Assembly: GCA_003427395.1 (NCBI GenBank)
Contig: BFEA01000109.1
Span: 2,726,276 to 2,758,622 of the forward strand
Origin: Chara braunii
Taxonomy: Eukaryota > Streptophyta > Charophyceae > Charales > Characeae
Length of the DNA: 32,347 bases
Direction: 5' to 3'
How positions within the stretch are numbered: position 1 is the first letter of the stretch; the number at the start of each line of letters is the position of its first letter. Under the pieces are notes generated by a model. It did not search any database. It saw nothing but the letters and a program-made list of their open reading frames with translations, and had not been told where the DNA came from. Position numbers and translations under genes: made by a program. Below are positions 1-32,347 of the stretch, piece after piece.

Positions 1-309
1 TTTTTTTTTTTTTTCTCTTTCTGGAGTGATGGCCAAAATTTGGTTCTTGAAACACATTGGAACGGCCTGCAGAGAGGAAAGAGGAATACAGGAAAAATCC
101 AACAGCAAGGCTCTAGATAGAAATAATAACGGGCAGAGAAGGGAGTCGCTAGTACCAAGTACAAAATTTCTAGGTATGATCTCTAAGGTAATCCTTCCAA
201 GATGATGCAATCAATGCTGTCAAGATCCTAGCCAGTTCTTGTAGGGAGATGTGTTGGGGGAATGCTGAGGAAACAGCAGGATGATGTTTGCGCTTTACGG
301 ATATCACAC

Positions 310-31119
<30,810 letters not shown>

Positions 31120-32347
31120 CTGGAGGGACAGAAAACAGGGAACGAGACAAGGGCATACATGATCACTTTGCCAATACTTTAATGAATTTTGTAAGTAATT
31201 AATTTCATGTAAATAGAATATTCTGGCCTCAGTGAGGGCATCTGTCCCATGCAAAAACAAATGAAGAACCAAAAAAAAAGAACTTCCCCTATGCTGTGAT
31301 TGCGGTCAGATACAGCACGCTAGAGTGCTGGTATGAGTACAACGTCAGTGAAGCAATCAAGTTGACCTCCGTGGAATCCGCCCTGCCTCAAGAAAACCAA
31401 AAACAACAACATCAACACTCACATTCCAAACATACTGGCCAGATACATTCCTAAAGCACTGGTATTACTTCGGCCTCCGTGCGGGTCTTGCCAGACGCGT
31501 CGGCCAGATGAAAAGAATTGAACAAAAAAAAAAAAAAAAGACTTCCCCTACGGTGTGATAGCGGTCAGATACAGCACACTAGAGTGCTGGTGTGAGTACA
31601 ACATGAGTGGGGCAACTAAGTTGCGGCCTGTGAAATCCGCCCTTCCTCGTGGGCAGGGCAGAAAACCAAAATCATCAACACTCACGTTCCACAGATTCCG
31701 CACATACTGGCCAGATACATTCCTCGAAGCACTGGTGTGACTTCCACCTCCATGAGGGCCTTCCCCAACGTCGGTGGATCGAAGTTCTTAGTGTTTTTTT
31801 GCTTTTTATTTCCTCACCGCGGACCCACAGGGTCCCAATGTTTTCGTTTACTTTTCTTTTGTGCCGACCCTGCGCCGGAACCCCGAACTTTTTGGGTGAG
31901 GTCATTTTCCCAAATGGGACACAGCTTGTAAAGGTAGTGGTGGTTTAAGACGTAACGTGAACTCCCCCCCACAAAAAAAAGGGAGGCACATAATGCAGGA
32001 CAAGCTTGCAACGACAGAGAAAATAGAATGAATAAACAAGAGTGTACCATACAACCCAATGCACAACCTGAATCAACTTCAAGATTGTCTACTTCACAGA
32101 AAGAGATTCTTTCTCTAATGAATAGCAGCAATCACCATCCCTGCTTACTACAAGTAGGAAGCGATTGGCATAATTGCTACTACAACAGTACAAACCCCTA
32201 CTTATAACAGAAATTGTGATGGAAGCAGGGTTGCATACCTGCCGACCGCCAACCGTATTGCAGCTGACCAGTAGGGCGGTCTGCTGACCAGTCAGAAAAC
32301 ACCCATCCACTGATTTTTTTTCAAATCTGAGTTGGGGGCTGTACTGC
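31120..32347 (-). other. Sequence upstream of PRP40C exon A (probably intron)
   Basis: A strong acceptor at 31120 means another exon lies upstream. The stretch contains a 259-base-period tandem duplication and no convincing exon. A CAG|GTATGC donor near 32240 is in a usable phase but has no recognisable protein upstream. Confidence 0.6.
31271..31767 (+). repeat. Tandem duplication, 259-base period, each copy led by an A run
   Basis: Copies at about 31271-31503 and 31525-31767 share ACTTCCCCTA, GCGGTCAGATACAGCAC, TAGAGTGCTGGT and CATACTGGCCAGATACATTC. Each starts just after A9-A16. It is either a local duplication or two insertions of one short element. Confidence 0.8.

Noticed and set aside
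1-309. Next FF exon of PRP40C
   Set aside because: An acceptor-like CTCTCTGCAG is present on the minus strand, but the following frame does not give the expected FF3 continuation.
32237-32347. Possible upstream PRP40C exon ending CAG|GTATGC
   Set aside because: Phase fits exon A, but the peptide (ending CNTVGGRQ) has none of the low-complexity character expected and the exon start is not in the window.

Overview
The window is nuclear DNA of a green plant of the streptophyte lineage, from a draft short-read assembly. The main evidence is two split genes whose exons can be rebuilt by hand with consistent splice phases. The very long introns, filled with microsatellites, purine tracts and degenerate tandem repeats, suggest a large, repeat-rich genome such as a charophyte alga (Chara-like), fern or gymnosperm. 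That finer placement is a guess.

Minus strand, almost the whole window: a PRP40C-type (TCERG1/CA150-like) WW-FF protein gene. Eight consecutive coding exons lie at 31119-29731, 24127-24090, 16282-16204, 14599-14135, 13438-13355, 12556-12416, 10330-10224 and 436-310. They join in phase into 2430 coding bases (810 codons): a Pro/Gly/Gln-rich region, WW1, a short linker, WW2, a Ser/acidic linker, two FF domains and the start of a third. Both gene ends lie outside the window. The seven complete introns are about 5.6, 7.8, 1.6, 0.7, 0.8, 2.1 and 9.8 kb. One appears to be a GC-AG intron and one exon is only 38 bases.

Plus strand, inside the 7.8-kb intron: three in-phase exons (about 20816-20910, 21260-21358, 22096-22234) of a second, oppositely oriented gene. 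They encode a PHD-finger end followed by a SAND-like segment that most resembles plant ATX3/4/5 trithorax-type H3K4 methyltransferases. A fourth exon near 23711-23811 is possible. The SET part is not visible.

Mobile and RNA-derived sequences: a tRNA-derived SINE with target-site duplication (15612-16003), a chimeric U6 snRNA retro-insertion with 15-base target-site duplication (10831-10941), a foldback/MITE-like element (about 18105-18310), and a mitochondrial-type tRNA-Gly(GCC) copy (29043-29114). Many tandem duplications and long (TC)n, (TG)n and (GGA)n arrays fill the rest.

Assembly quality: a 401-base N gap at 11470-11870, single Ns at 19774 and 26606, all next to dinucleotide arrays, and an uncut Nextera mate-pair junction adaptor at 24735-24772. 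Joins at these points should not be trusted without long reads. No bacterial-type operon, CRISPR array, rRNA gene or autonomous transposon ORF was seen.
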